Below, in pieces: positions 1 to 10,377 of a DNA stretch of 37,080 nucleotides (its first letter is position 1; each line of letters starts with the position of its first letter). The stretch covers positions 62,378-99,457 of the forward strand of contig NW_003546436.1 in the NCBI RefSeq assembly GCF_000090795.2, in the 5' to 3' direction. This DNA comes from Amphimedon queenslandica (Eukaryota > Porifera > Demospongiae > Haplosclerida > Niphatidae). The translations under genes and the position numbers were made by a program. The notes beneath the pieces were generated by a model. That model was given only the letters and a program-made list of their open reading frames with translations, ran no database searches and was not told the origin of the DNA.

Positions 1-570
1 TAATGTCTAAACCAACCACTTCACCATCAACCTCAACATCAATCCTATAAGCATCCTCTGTATGGAGGGAGAGAGAGAAAGAGAGGAAGAGAAAGATTGT
101 CATTTGTCACATACAATGGAATAAGTCTAGAAGTGTTTAGTCTAAATTTCCTTCATGATAATAATAACAACATTATCTTAACATAATCTCTGACTACATG
201 TTGATAAGGAGAGAGGAGGAGAGGAGAGGAGGAGAGAGAGAGAGGGGAGAGAGAGGGGAGAGAGAGCGGCCTGTAGCTCCAGCAGTACTAACCTATTGTT
301 GGGTCATAGTCAGTTGCAAAGATACCACTAGTGAACTGAATGGTGATTGCTGCAAAATGAAAAATAAATAATAACAATGGCTGTCATTATGTAAAGTTTA
401 ACTAGCAAAAGAAAAACTTACAAAAATAATAATAATCATAAATGATAAAATAATAAATAATTAATACCTGATTTTCCTACTCCTCCATCTCCAAGGACTG
501 CTATCTTGTAAGTCTGAACCATCTTAGTACCACCTGCTGTCTCCAATGGAGTTCTATAAGGACCAGACAT
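1..570 (-). CDS. Ras-family small GTPase, N-terminal part (3'-truncated by window edge)
   Basis: Three exons on the minus strand join in phase: 468-570 (start codon at 570), 293-349 and 1-57. The predicted protein starts with about 22 extra residues, then KIAVLGDGGVGKSAITIQF, a P-loop (G1) of Ras type, then an effector loop DYDPTIEDAYR (switch I, G2) and the strand DGEVVGLDI that leads into the DTAG motif, which lies beyond the window. Membrane-associated signalling GTPases of the Ras subfamily look like this; the YDPTIED effector loop separates it from Rho, Rab and Arf. The C-terminal specificity region is missing, so no orthologue can be named. The 5' flank runs to DET1, divergently, with 530 bp between start codons. 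Confidence in the family is high, in the exact subfamily low. Confidence 0.85.
60..292. repeat. GA-rich simple sequence in intron 2 of the Ras-like gene
   Basis: Purine-rich tracts (GAGA/GGAG) at 66-96 and 207-268 on the plus strand lie inside an intron of the minus-strand gene, so they read as long polypyrimidine tracts in the transcript. No other structure was seen. Confidence 0.7.
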
Positions 571-1100
571 ACCAAAATAAATAAATAAAATAAAATAATA
601 ATAATAATGAGACTAGCCCTTGTTAGGTAGAAATATATATAGCCTAAGACACTCCCTCACTCACAGTTAAGGACAAAAGATTAGTAAAGGTATGACAGTT
701 ATTCAAAGTGTAATAATATACACTGTTACTATATATAGAGGACAGTATCATTATTATAATGGTACACTATAATGATTGCTTTGGTTTGTGTGTGTGTGTG
801 TGTGTGGGCTGGGAACGGTCAAACGGTACAAAAATGTGGCCCGTAAAGGAGTTATTAGAGCCCATACTAGGAGAAGGAGAGAGTCCACGGCTCACTAACC
901 TTATAATTATATTACTACTAGACCTGAAATGCCTTTATCAGCAGCTCCTCTTACTCACTCGTTGCAAATCGAGTTGTAGCGGTAGCCACACCCACGTCAA
1001 TATTTTACACTGTTCGTTAAATTAGAGTCGTGCCTAGTCTAATTAATTATTCACGAGTAGGTGGAGTAATTAACTTTCATTGCTCCTCCTACTCTTAAAG
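571..1100. other. Intergenic spacer between Ras-like gene and DET1
   Basis: About 530 bp between two divergent start codons. It holds a (TG)n microsatellite at about 787-807 and AT-rich sequence. A short open frame at 759-1025 has no recognisable domain and probably overlaps promoter or 5' UTR. I see no RNA gene or repeat family member here. Confidence 0.6.
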
Positions 1101-2803
1101 ATGGCGTCTGAAGCTGAGGTACCTCGAGGATGCCCCTCCACACATTTATTGACTCATTTACGCTCCAGAGCCACTGATACTCTGAGTCCTTCCGAGTGGT
1201 ATCACCACACCAGAGAATTATACACAGTTCTAGTACCAGACGCCCATTACAGCAACGTTAAGACTCCTGATGGCTGCTATTTGAGGAAATTCTCTCCAGA
1301 TGGGCGCCATTTATTGGCATTTTCTCAGGACCAGCGCTCAGTGGAATATTTTCAGTTCAGGGGCTCAACGGTGGGAGCTCCCAACCTTCAGAACGATGAT
1401 CAAAATGCAGTTTTTAAAACTTTTTTTGAGCACGTCATCTCTATCTCTGTCTGCCATGGGAATGAGGTACTCAACAGAGAGTGTAGTCTATTTTTAGAAA
1501 ATTGTGATTACGTCATAGTCGTCTCCTCCTACCCCCTCCCTGATGATGTGCCCCCTCACATGTTCGAAACATTTCAAAATAACGAATCACTTTCGCCTAA
1601 TTATAGATTCTTACTTGAAAATTACACGATTCACATTTTAAACTTAAAGCGAGGCTGGAGTGGAGTTTCTGATTGTCGCTCGTTTAAATGCGATAAGATA
1701 TTCCTCTCTCACAACCAAGGTCTTTCTCTCTGTAGATCCAAACTAGCCATTCTCTCATCACAACATCAATCAATTCATTTGTTTGATATTGTTGATGGGC
1801 TCTTTATTCCATTGCAGGTGATTGGTCGATTTTGTTACCATAGCGACAATCAGTTATTTACGTCCAGTATTCATTCCAGTATGGCTAATGGGGAGTGGTC
1901 TATTTCCTCTCAAAGCCAACAGCATCAGCCATTTTTAGAGAAATGGATAAACTCGCTAAAGCATCGGTTGCTATGTTACATTAAGAAAGAGGCAGAGAAG
2001 GTTTCACTGATCACAGGCAATAATACTCACCTGATGCAGTTTTATAGACGATTTGATTATTATAACTCGTTACGAATATGGAAAATGCAGCTGCTAGATG
2101 AAAGTACCCTATTATTAAAATATTCCACAGAAGATGTTGTTACAATGCGAGTGAGTGATCCTCTCTCACAACCAGCCTTCTTTGTTTTTTATGACATTGA
2201 TACTACTCAGATATTCGGTGTATATGAAAACTCGTCTTTGGACTTTTTAAAACTTTACGAAAATAGCGCGGAAAGTTTCCGAGTCTCTGTCTCTCATCCT
2301 CTCAACTGGAACAACAGCTGTGTCTCTAACTGTTACTATTGTCGACAGTTACATCAAAAATTTAAACTTACCATAACTAACGCTAGGCATGGCGGAGTCA
2401 TTGAAGCCACGAAAAGACTATTAGTTCAAGTACCAGTTTGTTCGCAGTCTTTCTCTTCGAGTCCTTATTTAGATTTTAATTTGTTCCGTTATGATGACAA
2501 GTGGATATCAGCTCTGGAAAGACCTAAACCATGTGGGGATACCCCTGTCAGGTATGGAGCTAATTAATATTAATTTTATTATTATTATATATTATTATTA
2601 TTATTATCATTATTATTATTATTATTAGGTTTTTTACTCGTAAAGGTTCTCAAATCAGTTTCATTCTCTCCAGCAGTGCTGGTGGAGGTGGCAATAAGAA
2701 ACTAGTTGCTTATATATTCCATCCTTATGAACCGTTCATCATATCAATACAGAAGATTGACTCAGACTATGTAGTGCACTTTCATTTTAGAAAATCATTT
2801 TAA
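1101..2803 (+). CDS. DET1: DET1 homologue, adaptor of DDB1/COP1 ubiquitin ligase
   Basis: Two exons, 1101-2551 and 2629-2803, join in phase to 541 residues, close to the roughly 550 of human DET1. I chose the ATG at 1101 because the upstream frame opens only with TTG. Landmarks match DET1 along its whole length: LRKFSPDGRHLLAF near residue 65, LNRECSLF, FKCDKIFLSHNQGL, FINSLKHRLL-type (here WINSLKHRLLCY), RMWKMQLLDE-type (here RIWKMQLLDESTLL), SPYLDFNLFRYDDKW and ERPKPCGDTP; the last exon ends in FHFRKSF. In animals and plants DET1 works in the nucleus with DDB1 and COP1 to direct ubiquitination. Only 29 bp separate its stop from that of LINS1 on the other strand, so 3' UTRs probably overlap. 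Confidence 0.95.
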
Positions 2804-2832
2804 AATTATTATCATAATAATAATAACAATTA

Positions 2833-4695
2833 TCATAAAATGATGTTTTTAATTATGTCTCGTACAGTGGGCAGTTTACCAGCTGGTATAACCGACTGTT
2901 TCTCTAATTTTATCAACTTATCTCTCAATCTGGTTAGCATAACTTCACATCTTGTACTTTCAATCTGTTCATCATCTTCACTGTCACTGTAATCAACTAG
3001 TTGTACTGTTGATTCTTCATTCTTACTTCTCTCTGTACAATATTGAGCTAAAGCATTCCCTCCATTTTTGTTACTGTGCTGGAGATAGGAGTTAAGAAAT
3101 GAATCAAATCTTGTATCAGTATCAATGATGAAATCAATCAGTGTTGATTCATCGTACGTGATACTGTCAAGAAATGAAATAAATAATTCGTGAATGTTCA
3201 GTATTAATTCTGAGCTCCCTCTCTCCTGCTGGAGTTCAGTTAGTTTGAGAGAGTAAGTCAATGTCTCTACAAGACAGGTATCCTGTTCACTGATCAACTG
3301 CAACAATACATTGATATAAGACTCTCCTTTCTTTAATGAAACTTCTCTTAAATATTGCATGAATCTCTGAACTGGTTTAAATAATAATCTTTCATGAACC
3401 AAATCTGAAAATAAAAGAGGATCATACCATTAATGTTCTTGTCATTATTTACCTGTTACATCCTGTGTTGCTAGCTGCAATGAGATTAGCAGTGATTTTC
3501 TAATGTAAGTATCAACAATAGAATACTCAATTGATGAGGTATCACTGATCTGATCATACTGACGAGTGAACCAATCATCAATGAAGACATTATGTGAACT
3601 AACATAATGATTCATAAATAAATCCAAAATGAGGAGTGGTGACCCAACTCCACCTTCATCATCCAATAGTAGAAGGTGCTTTCTAAATAGATCACATAAT
3701 TTTGTGTAACAGATGAGAGAGAAGGAGCTTTGAACTGCTTGAGATATGTCACCCAGTATCAATGGTGATTGGAAGGAATGGAGTATGGGAGTTTCAATGT
3801 TTGAATGTTTGAGGATTTCAATCATGAGAAGCAATAACTGCAGAAGACTTTGATCAACAGTAGCAGCCATTTTACATACATCAACACGAGGAAGAGGGGG
3901 AGAAGAAAGAAGGGGAGAGACTATCTTTTTAAAAAGTTGATTCCAGCAAGATGATAAGACCATGAAACAGCAATCTTTTTTAGCTACTACATAAAATATT
4001 ATTATTATTATTATTTTTACAAATGTTATTATTACTTACTAGTCAATGGTGTTTTGTTTTCTTTTCTGATTGCTTTTAAAAGTTCAGTTAGCAGCTGCAA
4101 ACTGTAAACCATTTCTAAAAGAGAATATTAAATCAATTAATAATTATATTTTATTTACCATATTCTGTTGTACGTTCTTCTTTTCTAAGCATTTGTTGAG
4201 TCAGCATTATTAAAGTATCTTTTACAATCTATTATCAATTATTATTATTATCAATTATTGTCATCATTATGATTATTACTTTTACTGTGCAATTTTGATT
4301 AGACAGTACGGCAACACTGGCCTTCTCTGCTTCATAAACTATTAATCGATCAACATTCTGCAGCAACTTCACCTGCCCGCAATTACAAATAAATAAAATA
4401 TTATAAATAATTGATATTACCAGTTGATAAGTAACATCGTTCATTAAAGAGACTGCATCTTCTTCTAATAATACTTGTCTAGCGTATAATTGCCTTATTA
4501 TTGATAATTTAAGTAATAACTGATCTCTATCATCAGTACCTCCCTACAAATCATCATAAAATAAATTAAAACATCTTAGCATATTACATGTATAGGTAGT
4601 AGGACACTTTTAATATCACATCCAGGTGCTCCTTTCCCTCTAAAAGCTGGTTCACTCCTTTTAGCGAGGAGAGCATTGTAAAGAGATTCAGCCAT
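2833..4695 (-). CDS. LINS1: Protein Lines homologue (LINS1-like)
   Basis: Seven minus-strand exons: 4588-4695, 4421-4543, 4280-4372, 4159-4228, 4040-4114, 3453 to about 3983, and 2833-3404, giving about 520 residues. The phases join cleanly except that the acceptor of exon 6 has three in-phase AG choices (3974-3986). The assignment rests on the C-terminal half: STLIDFIIDTDTRFDSFL followed by the acidic LVDYSDSEDDE stretch and a final LRDKLIKLEKQSVIPAGKL helix correspond in order to the human LINS1 tail. The N-terminal half is helical and poorly conserved. Lines proteins are described as regulators in Wingless/Wnt and Hedgehog contexts; the biochemical role is not settled. It is head-to-head with DDX46 (109 bp between start codons). 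Confidence 0.8.
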
Positions 4696-4804
4696 TGACC
4701 TCTAGATAGTTAGTGGGCGTGGTTTGCTAATTTAACCCTTTGCTCACTCAAATACGTCCATATAACGACACGAGTTGAAGCTGGAGCCACAGATTCAGTG
4801 AAAG
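4696..4804. promoter_or_regulatory. Compact bidirectional promoter, LINS1/DDX46
   Basis: Only 109 bp separate the divergent start codons. The spacer contains a GTGGGCGTGG box at 4710-4719 and TTTAACCCTTT at about 4731-4741, and must hold both promoters and 5' UTRs unless non-coding first exons lie elsewhere. No TATA box is evident. The regulatory role is inferred from position. Confidence 0.55.
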
Positions 4805-7800
4805 ATGCCCAGAGATAGGACAAGAGATAAAAGGAGAAGGTCTGCCAGCTCTTCATCTAGCAGCTCCAGTAAGATCATGAATATATTGATTAATAATAAT
4901 AATAATAATAAATTAATAATAATGAATAATAATTTTTAATAATAAGGTGATGAGAGTGAGGGTGAGAGGAGGGGAAGGAGGAAAGAAAGGTCAAGGAAAA
5001 GGTCACGCTCAAGAAGTCGTGAGAGGTGAGTCCATTAGTGGGTGTGGCTTAATTTAAGCTCCTCCCACTAGATATAAGAGACGCTCGAGTAGAGACCGTT
5101 ACCATAGAGACCACCGTCGCCATCGGCAACACAGTAGAAGGTAAGATTGAATTATTATTAATTTATGTGTACTTGTATTTTATGTAGTCCTAGAAGAAGT
5201 AGAAATCGGAGTAGTCCTGTATCTTCAAAGAGAAGAGATAGATCAAGAGATAGAGACAGATCAAGAGATAGAGAGAGGTCCAGGAGTCCATCCAGGAGAG
5301 ATAAGGGAAGGAGGGATAAAGGAGAAGAACAAGTAACTGACAAAACTACGCCCACTCAAATAGATGAACTCCGATCCCAAGAATCTCCGATATCAGAGGC
5401 TGATTTCTATACTCCTCAGTCCCATACTCCTCAAGCAGCTGATTCCCATACTCCCCAGACTGATTCCCATACTCCCCAGACTGATTCCCATACTGCCGAG
5501 CCTCAGACTGAAGCCCCTAAACCAGTAGTACGTGGGTTTATACCAGTGGGTGGGGTCAGTAATGCCCCTCCCACTTTACTAGCCGATAATAAAGAGAAAG
5601 AACCAGAGAATAGTGAAGATAATAAAAGAGAGACGACAGTTGAAGAGTTACAGGCAGAAACTAAAAAGATCGAGGAAGAGATGGCGAAGAGAAGAGAAAG
5701 GATGGCAGCCTGGAGAGCAGCGAGACAGAAAGAAGAGGAGGAGACACAAGCAAAGCTAGAGGAAGAGGGAACTGGACGTAAGCAATGGACACTGGAGGAC
5801 GATGATGATAGTGACGATGAGAATGGAGAGGGAGAGAAAATGGAGGGAGGAGGAGACGAAGAAGAAGTTGATCCTTTGGATGCTTTTATGGTCGATGTCA
5901 AGCAAGAGGTGATTAAAGTGAACGAGAACTTTAAACAGAAATATAACAAGGGGGCGGGGGATGGGGTGGAGAAAGCAACTGTTGTCACGGTAACAAAGGT
6001 GAAAGGGGTGGAGCCTACGGATGCAGGAAAGAAAGGCGAGCTACTAGAAAATGATCAAGATGCAGCCGAATATTCAGACGAAGAGGAAGGACATGACGCT
6101 GAATTCGCATCCGCTCTATCAACAATATTCAAAAAGACTAAAAAGAAAGATCTCCCTACAGTCGACCATCGGAAAATAGAGTACCCTCCATTCAGAAAGG
6201 ACTTTTATAAAGAGGTTCCAGTCCTCTCTCGTATGACAGAAGAAGAGGTTTCCATGTATCGTATTGAACTGGAGAGCCTTAAAGTGAAGGGGAAGGATTG
6301 TCCCAAGCCGGTAAAGGCATGGTCACAGTGTGGGCTGAGCTCTAAAGTAATGGACGTCATAAAGAAGAACGGATACGAGAAGCCAACTCCAATCCAGGCC
6401 CAAGCCATACCTGCCATCATGTCGGGTAAGGATGTCATTGGGATTGCTAAAACTGGCAGTGGAAAGACTTTAGCGTTCCTGTTACCTCTGTTTCGTCACG
6501 TCTTAGATCAACCCGAGATTGGACCAGAAGATGGTCCCATTTCTCTCATATTTGCTCCAACTAGGGAACTAGCCATTCAAATCTACAACGAATGTCGTAA
6601 GTTTTGTAAACCGCTCAAGTTGCGGACGGTCTGTGTCTATGGTGGATCAGGAGTCAGTGAGCAGATAGCTGATCTAAAGAGAGGGGCGGAGATTGTGGTC
6701 TGTACTCCCGGCCGTATGATTGATGTGTTAGCCGCTAATAGTGGGCGTGTCACAAATCTAAGGAGACTCACTTATCTGGTGCTGGACGAAGCCGATCGGA
6801 TGTTTGATATGGGTTTTGAGCCCCAGGTAATGAAGATTATTAATAACACGAGACCGGATAGACAAACGGTCATGTTCTCTGCCACTTTCCCTCGTCAAAT
6901 GGAGGCGCTTGCTCGTAAAATACTCACTCAACCCATCGAGGTACAGGTGGGTGGGCGGAGCGTCGTCTGTAAAGATGTCGAACAGACTGTTGTGGTCTTA
7001 GAGTCGAATCAAAAGTTCCTCAAGTTACTGGAGCTACTGGGGGTGTACCAGGAGCAGGGGAGTGTACTTGTATTTGTAGAGAGACAAGAAACTGCCGATG
7101 GATTAATAAAGGATCTCATGAAAGCCTCTTACACTTGTATGGCTTTACACGGAGGAATGGACCAATCGGATCGAGACTCTGTCATATCTGATTTCCGATC
7201 TGGGGCCATGCCACTTCTTATTGCTACGTCAGTTGCTGCTAGAGGACTTGATGTAAAGCAGCTGATACTAGTCGTAAATTATGACTGCCCGAATCATTAT
7301 GAGGACTATGTCCATAGGTGTGGGAGGACAGGACGTGCTGGAAGGAAAGGGTTCGCTTTTACGTTCATCACACCTGACCAGTCACGTCTCTCTGGGGAGA
7401 TACTAAAAGCTCTTGAGCTATCAGGAGCAGCCGTACCTGAAGAACTGGCTGAGATGTGGAAGGGATTCACTGAGCAGATGAAATCGGAGGGTAAGACTAA
7501 AGTGAAGAAGAGATCAGCAGCTGGCTTTAAGGGGAAAGGATTTAAATTCACTGAGGAGGAGAACGCCCAGTCTTTGGAGAAGAAATTGAAGCAAAAGAGC
7601 ACGTTAAACCTTGGAGACTCTGACGATGAAGATGAATACGCTATCATGACAATGGAGAAGAAACTGGAAGAGGTATTTAGTGGGAAACCTCGTAAGATAG
7701 ACCCCTCCGCCCCTCAGATACCCGTCATCAAGAATAACCAGCAAAACCTTAACCCCACGGCTTCAAAGAACCTTGCTAAAGCAGCCGCCATTGCTGATAA

Positions 7801-8413
7801 GATAGCGTCTCTAAAGAACCTTGGGTCATCAGGCCAGACCTCCTCAGCAGCTCAAGAGGCAGCGACTAATGTACTGAAAGGAGAAGATGTGTCTATGTCT
7901 GGAGTAGTACTAGCATCTCAAATAGCTGCTAGTATCAACGCTAAAGTCGGAGCCTCTAAAGCAAAGGCATCAAAAGCATACCTACCAGTAGGTACTGTAT
8001 TACCCAATGTAGGGGGCGGGGCAGGGGGAGGGGCTGGAGACGAGAGCGACTCGGAGGAAGAAGATAATATATTTAATAAAACCGGTCTGAGTCAATTGAT
8101 ACACTACGAAGATGATATTGATATCAACGACTTCCCACAGTCTATAAGATTCAAGATAACGACACGAGATGTACTTGATGACATCGGAGAGTTATCAGAC
8201 TCCTACATATCAGTACGAGGTATTTATGTACCACCTGGCAAACAAAACAAACTGACTGATACTAGTAGACTCCATTTATTGATTGAAGGGAAGACGGAAA
8301 GGTCTGTCACAGTGGCTAAGCAAGAGATTAAGCACCTGGTGAAGGAGGAGGCACAGAAACTGGCGGCTCACGTGAACCCGTACCAGAAGACTGGGAGATA
8401 CTCAGTATTGTAG
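4805..8413 (+). CDS. DDX46: DEAD-box splicing helicase DDX46/Prp5
   Basis: Exons 4805-4868, 4947-5025, 5072-5140 and 5188-8413 join to 1145 residues (human about 1030). The first 120 residues are an Arg/Ser-rich domain split by introns of 46-78 bp. A DPLDAFM motif near residue 300 is the SF3B1-contacting signature of Prp5. The helicase core follows: Q motif (GYEKPTPIQAQAIP), Walker A AKTGSGKT near 490, PTRELA, DEAD (VLDEADRMFD) near 603, SAT near 635, and HRCGRTGRAG near 780. The C-terminus ends YQKTGRYSVL, as in vertebrate DDX46. It is an ATP-dependent RNA helicase that remodels the U2 snRNP at the branch site in the nucleus. A tandem SHTPQ repeat lies near residues 155-180. Confidence 0.97.
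5416..5505 (+). repeat. In-frame tandem repeat coding (D)SHTPQT in DDX46
   Basis: A 24-bp unit (gattcccatactccccagac plus 4 bases) is repeated about three times, with decayed copies at both ends, giving consecutive SHTPQ units in the N-terminal acidic/RS-adjacent region. The unit is a multiple of three, so copy-number change keeps the frame. Each unit adds a Thr-Pro site that could be phosphorylated; that is inference. Confidence 0.85.
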
Positions 8414-8486
8414 TTATACCCACCCACTCGTTATAATTAATTAATATTGATTATTAATTAATTAATAATAATACTGTAATTGTTAA

Positions 8487-8675
8487 TTATTTTGTATTTA
8501 ATTTATTATTATTATTATTTACAGTTTTATTTGTTTCTTGTTGTTTCTCGTTGATACTCTTTCTTTCTTTCTCTTCTTTTCTTAATTTATCAAAATATGG
8601 TTTGAATAAATAAATTCCTCCTCCGACTCCAAATGTAAGGAAAATAGCGAAATCAGAAAGACCAAGTCCCCTCAT
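8487..8675 (-). CDS. PIGBOS1: PIGBOS1-like mitochondrial outer-membrane microprotein
   Basis: A 62-residue minus-strand frame starting at the ATG at 8675. It begins MRGLGLSDFAIFLTFGVGGG, a hydrophobic segment, then IYLFKPYFDKLRKEEKERKS and a lysine/glutamate/asparagine-rich tail. The pattern of a membrane segment ending in GG, then (I/V)Y(L/I)F(K/Q)P.F and a charged helix matches human PIGBOS1 (54 residues), a mitochondrial outer-membrane microprotein that contacts ER CLCC1. I chose this start over the longer open frame to 8777 because that frame opens only with GTG and the shorter product aligns with the human start. Strong support comes from position: directly head-to-head with PIGB sequence, as the human name (PIGB opposite strand) says. 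Convergent with DDX46 (73 bp between stop codons). Confidence 0.82.
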   Translation of the reverse strand: MRGLGLSDFAIFLTFGVGGGIYLFKPYFDKLRKEEKERKSINEKQQETNKTVNNNNNKLNTK

Positions 8676-8777
8676 GCCACACACACTGCAGCTGCTGCTG
8701 ATGAAGAATGACACCTTTTCTCTGTTCTCTCTTGAAATAGAAGTTAATCCATGTGCTTTAATTAGAATTATACCCAC
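8676..8777. promoter_or_regulatory. Compact bidirectional promoter, PIGBOS1/PIGB (copy next to broken PIGB 5' end)
   Basis: A 102-bp spacer separates the PIGBOS1-like start codon from the start codon of the truncated PIGB copy. It is probably the ancestral shared promoter. Bases 8740-8776 reappear inverted at 11762-11799, upstream of the intact PIGB copy, with about 4 mismatches in 36 positions. Promoter function is inferred. Confidence 0.55.
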
Positions 8778-9155
8778 ATGGCCACTGATGATGGACTAAG
8801 AAAGAGACAGCCTCATTCTGCTCCTCTCTCTCCTCCAAAACAAGAAGAACCTCCTCCTCCTCCTACTCAATCCTACAGCAGGTGTTCTAATGCTCTCCTG
8901 TCCCTCCTGATCCTCTATCGGTTCATTAATGATTAATGAACCGATAGAGGATCAGAAATGCGTTACTAGTACAGACACGGTTTGTACCTGATGAATACTT
9001 TCAAAGCATTGAGGTCTCCTACTACATGAACTACCAATATCCTTTTATATTTGCTATTATTATACTTAATATATACTTGTACATTATATTAAGTAAAAAA
9101 TTGTTTGTTTGTTAATTTTCTTAATATGTTGTTGTTTTTACGAGAGGTCATTTGA
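8776..9155 (+). pseudogene. Truncated duplicate of PIGB exon 1, intron 1 and start of exon 2
   Basis: This stretch is a near-identical copy of 11874-12225: the PIGB start codon (8778), all of exon 1, the 105-bp AT-AC intron and about 18 bp of exon 2. Homology stops at about 9155 and the rest of PIGB is missing. The copy is also broken inside exon 1 by a 29-bp inverted duplication (8931 to about 8959), which shifts the frame within the segment coding the first membrane span. A 3-bp difference in the proline run is neutral. It cannot code for a working mannosyltransferase, but it sits beside the PIGBOS1-like gene and may still be transcribed. Confidence 0.9.
8907..8955. repeat. 49-bp perfect palindrome inside the broken PIGB copy
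   Basis: Two 24-base arms (8907-8930 and 8932-8955) are exact reverse complements around a single central base. The intact copy has only the left arm, so the right arm was added as an inverted copy, as expected from template switching during repair or replication. Confidence 0.95.
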
Positions 9156-9580
9156 AATGAATTCTTTTGTGGCTGAACATGAAACTTTTGTGGCTAGTTT
9201 GATCTAACGCCAAAAAAATAATTCCAGTCAACAATCAAAAGTATGACAACAATTTTTCCTTCAACAGACGTTGGTTATTAATTAATAAGCCTCAATAATG
9301 TAATGAATAATAATGCATATTCATTACTCATTAGGATATGCCATAATGGGGATACATGTATATCATCACATATCAAGTATGTTATATTCATGGTATGTGG
9401 TATATAAGACATGTGAAATCTCTTAGTTTGGATCAACTATAACTGAAGAGGTACATATTGTTAAAATATATGAATTTCTTAAAATGTATGAATTTGCTGT
9501 TTTGTTATTCGCAAAGATTACTATGAATATACTAATGGAGTTTACGGGCGTTAATTATCAGTCTTCGTGTGCTCCGTGTG
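9156..9580. other. Spacer without recognisable genes
   Basis: AT-rich sequence between the end of the PIGB fragment and the first decayed membrane-protein unit. A small inverted pair (AATGAAT...ATTCATT) lies near 9303-9326. A short frame starting near 9485 (MYEFAVLLFAKI...) is hydrophobic but ends quickly; it could be a remnant of the 5' exon of the unit below. Confidence 0.4.
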
Positions 9581-9900
9581 GTTATTTATATATTCATTAT
9601 TGATCCACTCATTATTGATAATGAAAGAAGTGGAAAATCTCACCACCTGTCTTGATGGTAATGTTTATTACATTTAATGTTGACTTGATTCTTATTTTAT
9701 AGTTGAGCAGACGGTTTCAACTAGATTCAAAATGTCTCTTCACTCCTGTATTGCATTTCTCCGAGTTGTTATTGTGGGGTTGTCCGCTTTGTTCAAGTGC
9801 AATAAAAAGGATATCGGTATTGTGAAATAGAACTTATAACTTTTATCAAGTTTTACTTTAGGAAATAAGTTTTTATGACCTTGGGGTGAAACCCCAAGGT
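9581..9900 (+). pseudogene. Decayed unit A of the small membrane-protein family
   Basis: A chain of exon-like blocks resembles the gene at 15825-17582: a block ending in CTTGATG before gtaatg (9660), then 9703-9816 (preceded by tattttatag and followed by gtattg) coding a basic stretch and a hydrophobic span (LRVVIVGLSALFKC), then a block starting at 9862 with GNKF, matching the (L/R)(W/R)F start of the third exon of the other units. That block stops after five codons and is interrupted by a 25-bp hairpin at 9878-9902. Splice phases agree with units B and C. I infer a dead copy. Confidence 0.5.
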
Positions 9901-9902
9901 CG
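9878..9902. repeat. 25-bp hairpin palindrome
   Basis: GACCTTGGGGT, then GAA, then ACCCCAAGGTC: two exact 11-base arms. It lies where unit A loses homology to units B and C, so it probably marks a second inverted-duplication lesion like the one at 8907-8955. Confidence 0.9.
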
Positions 9903-9983
9903 TTCCTAAGATTGAATTTAGCCCCCGCGATGTAAAATAATTGATTGTATGTCAACACTTACATTTCTTCATGTCTTTTATAC

Positions 9984-10369
9984 CAGGGCTGTAGCAAGCG
10001 GTACGGCTGGTACAGCCAGAGCTGTACCACTTTTTAGCCCAAAAAAGGGCGTGGCAAGGAGGCAGGGCTTGATTAATGGGTGTTGTTTCTTATTTTTAAC
10101 AATTTTTTATTTTTATAAAGTATTGCTATTGCAATTAAATGAATAACTACTAAATTTGAGGCAATCAACAGCTTAAAATGACTAATTCTTATACTACAGC
10201 TGCTGCTTTTCAATCTGAGATGATACTTCCACCACTGAGCTCCTCACCAACTGTGAAGTAGGAATATCAACAAATGCTTATAATAAGTTGTTTTCTTGGT
10301 TGTCACACCTACACCTTGACACACCCACATCTTGGCCTGACCACTTTTGAGGTGCTTGCTACAGGCCTG
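9984..10369. mobile_element. hAT-like MITE with TIRs and 8-bp target duplication
   Basis: The element starts CAGGGCTGTAGCAAGCG and ends CTTGCTACAGGCCTG; the ends are imperfect inverted repeats of about 16-18 bp. It is flanked by 8-bp direct repeats, TTTTATAC (9976-9983) and TTCTATAC (10370-10377), 7 of 8 identical. The 8-bp duplication and CAGGG-type ends fit hAT transposons. At 386 bp with no transposase frame it is non-autonomous. It carries the common GGGCGTGGC motif internally. Confidence 0.75.
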
Positions 10370-10377
10370 TTCTATAC

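Noticed and set aside
759..1025. 88-residue frame upstream of DET1
   Set aside because: Begins in a (TG)n microsatellite, has no domain, and no conservation can be argued; probably UTR or promoter.
5503..5988. Serine-rich minus-strand frame inside DDX46
   Set aside because: It is the complement of the acidic and Glu-rich coding sequence of DDX46; long open complement frames are expected there.
8676..8777. N-terminal extension of the PIGBOS1-like frame up to 8777
   Set aside because: The extended frame begins only with GTG, overlaps the promoter of PIGB, and the family alignment starts at the internal ATG at 8675.
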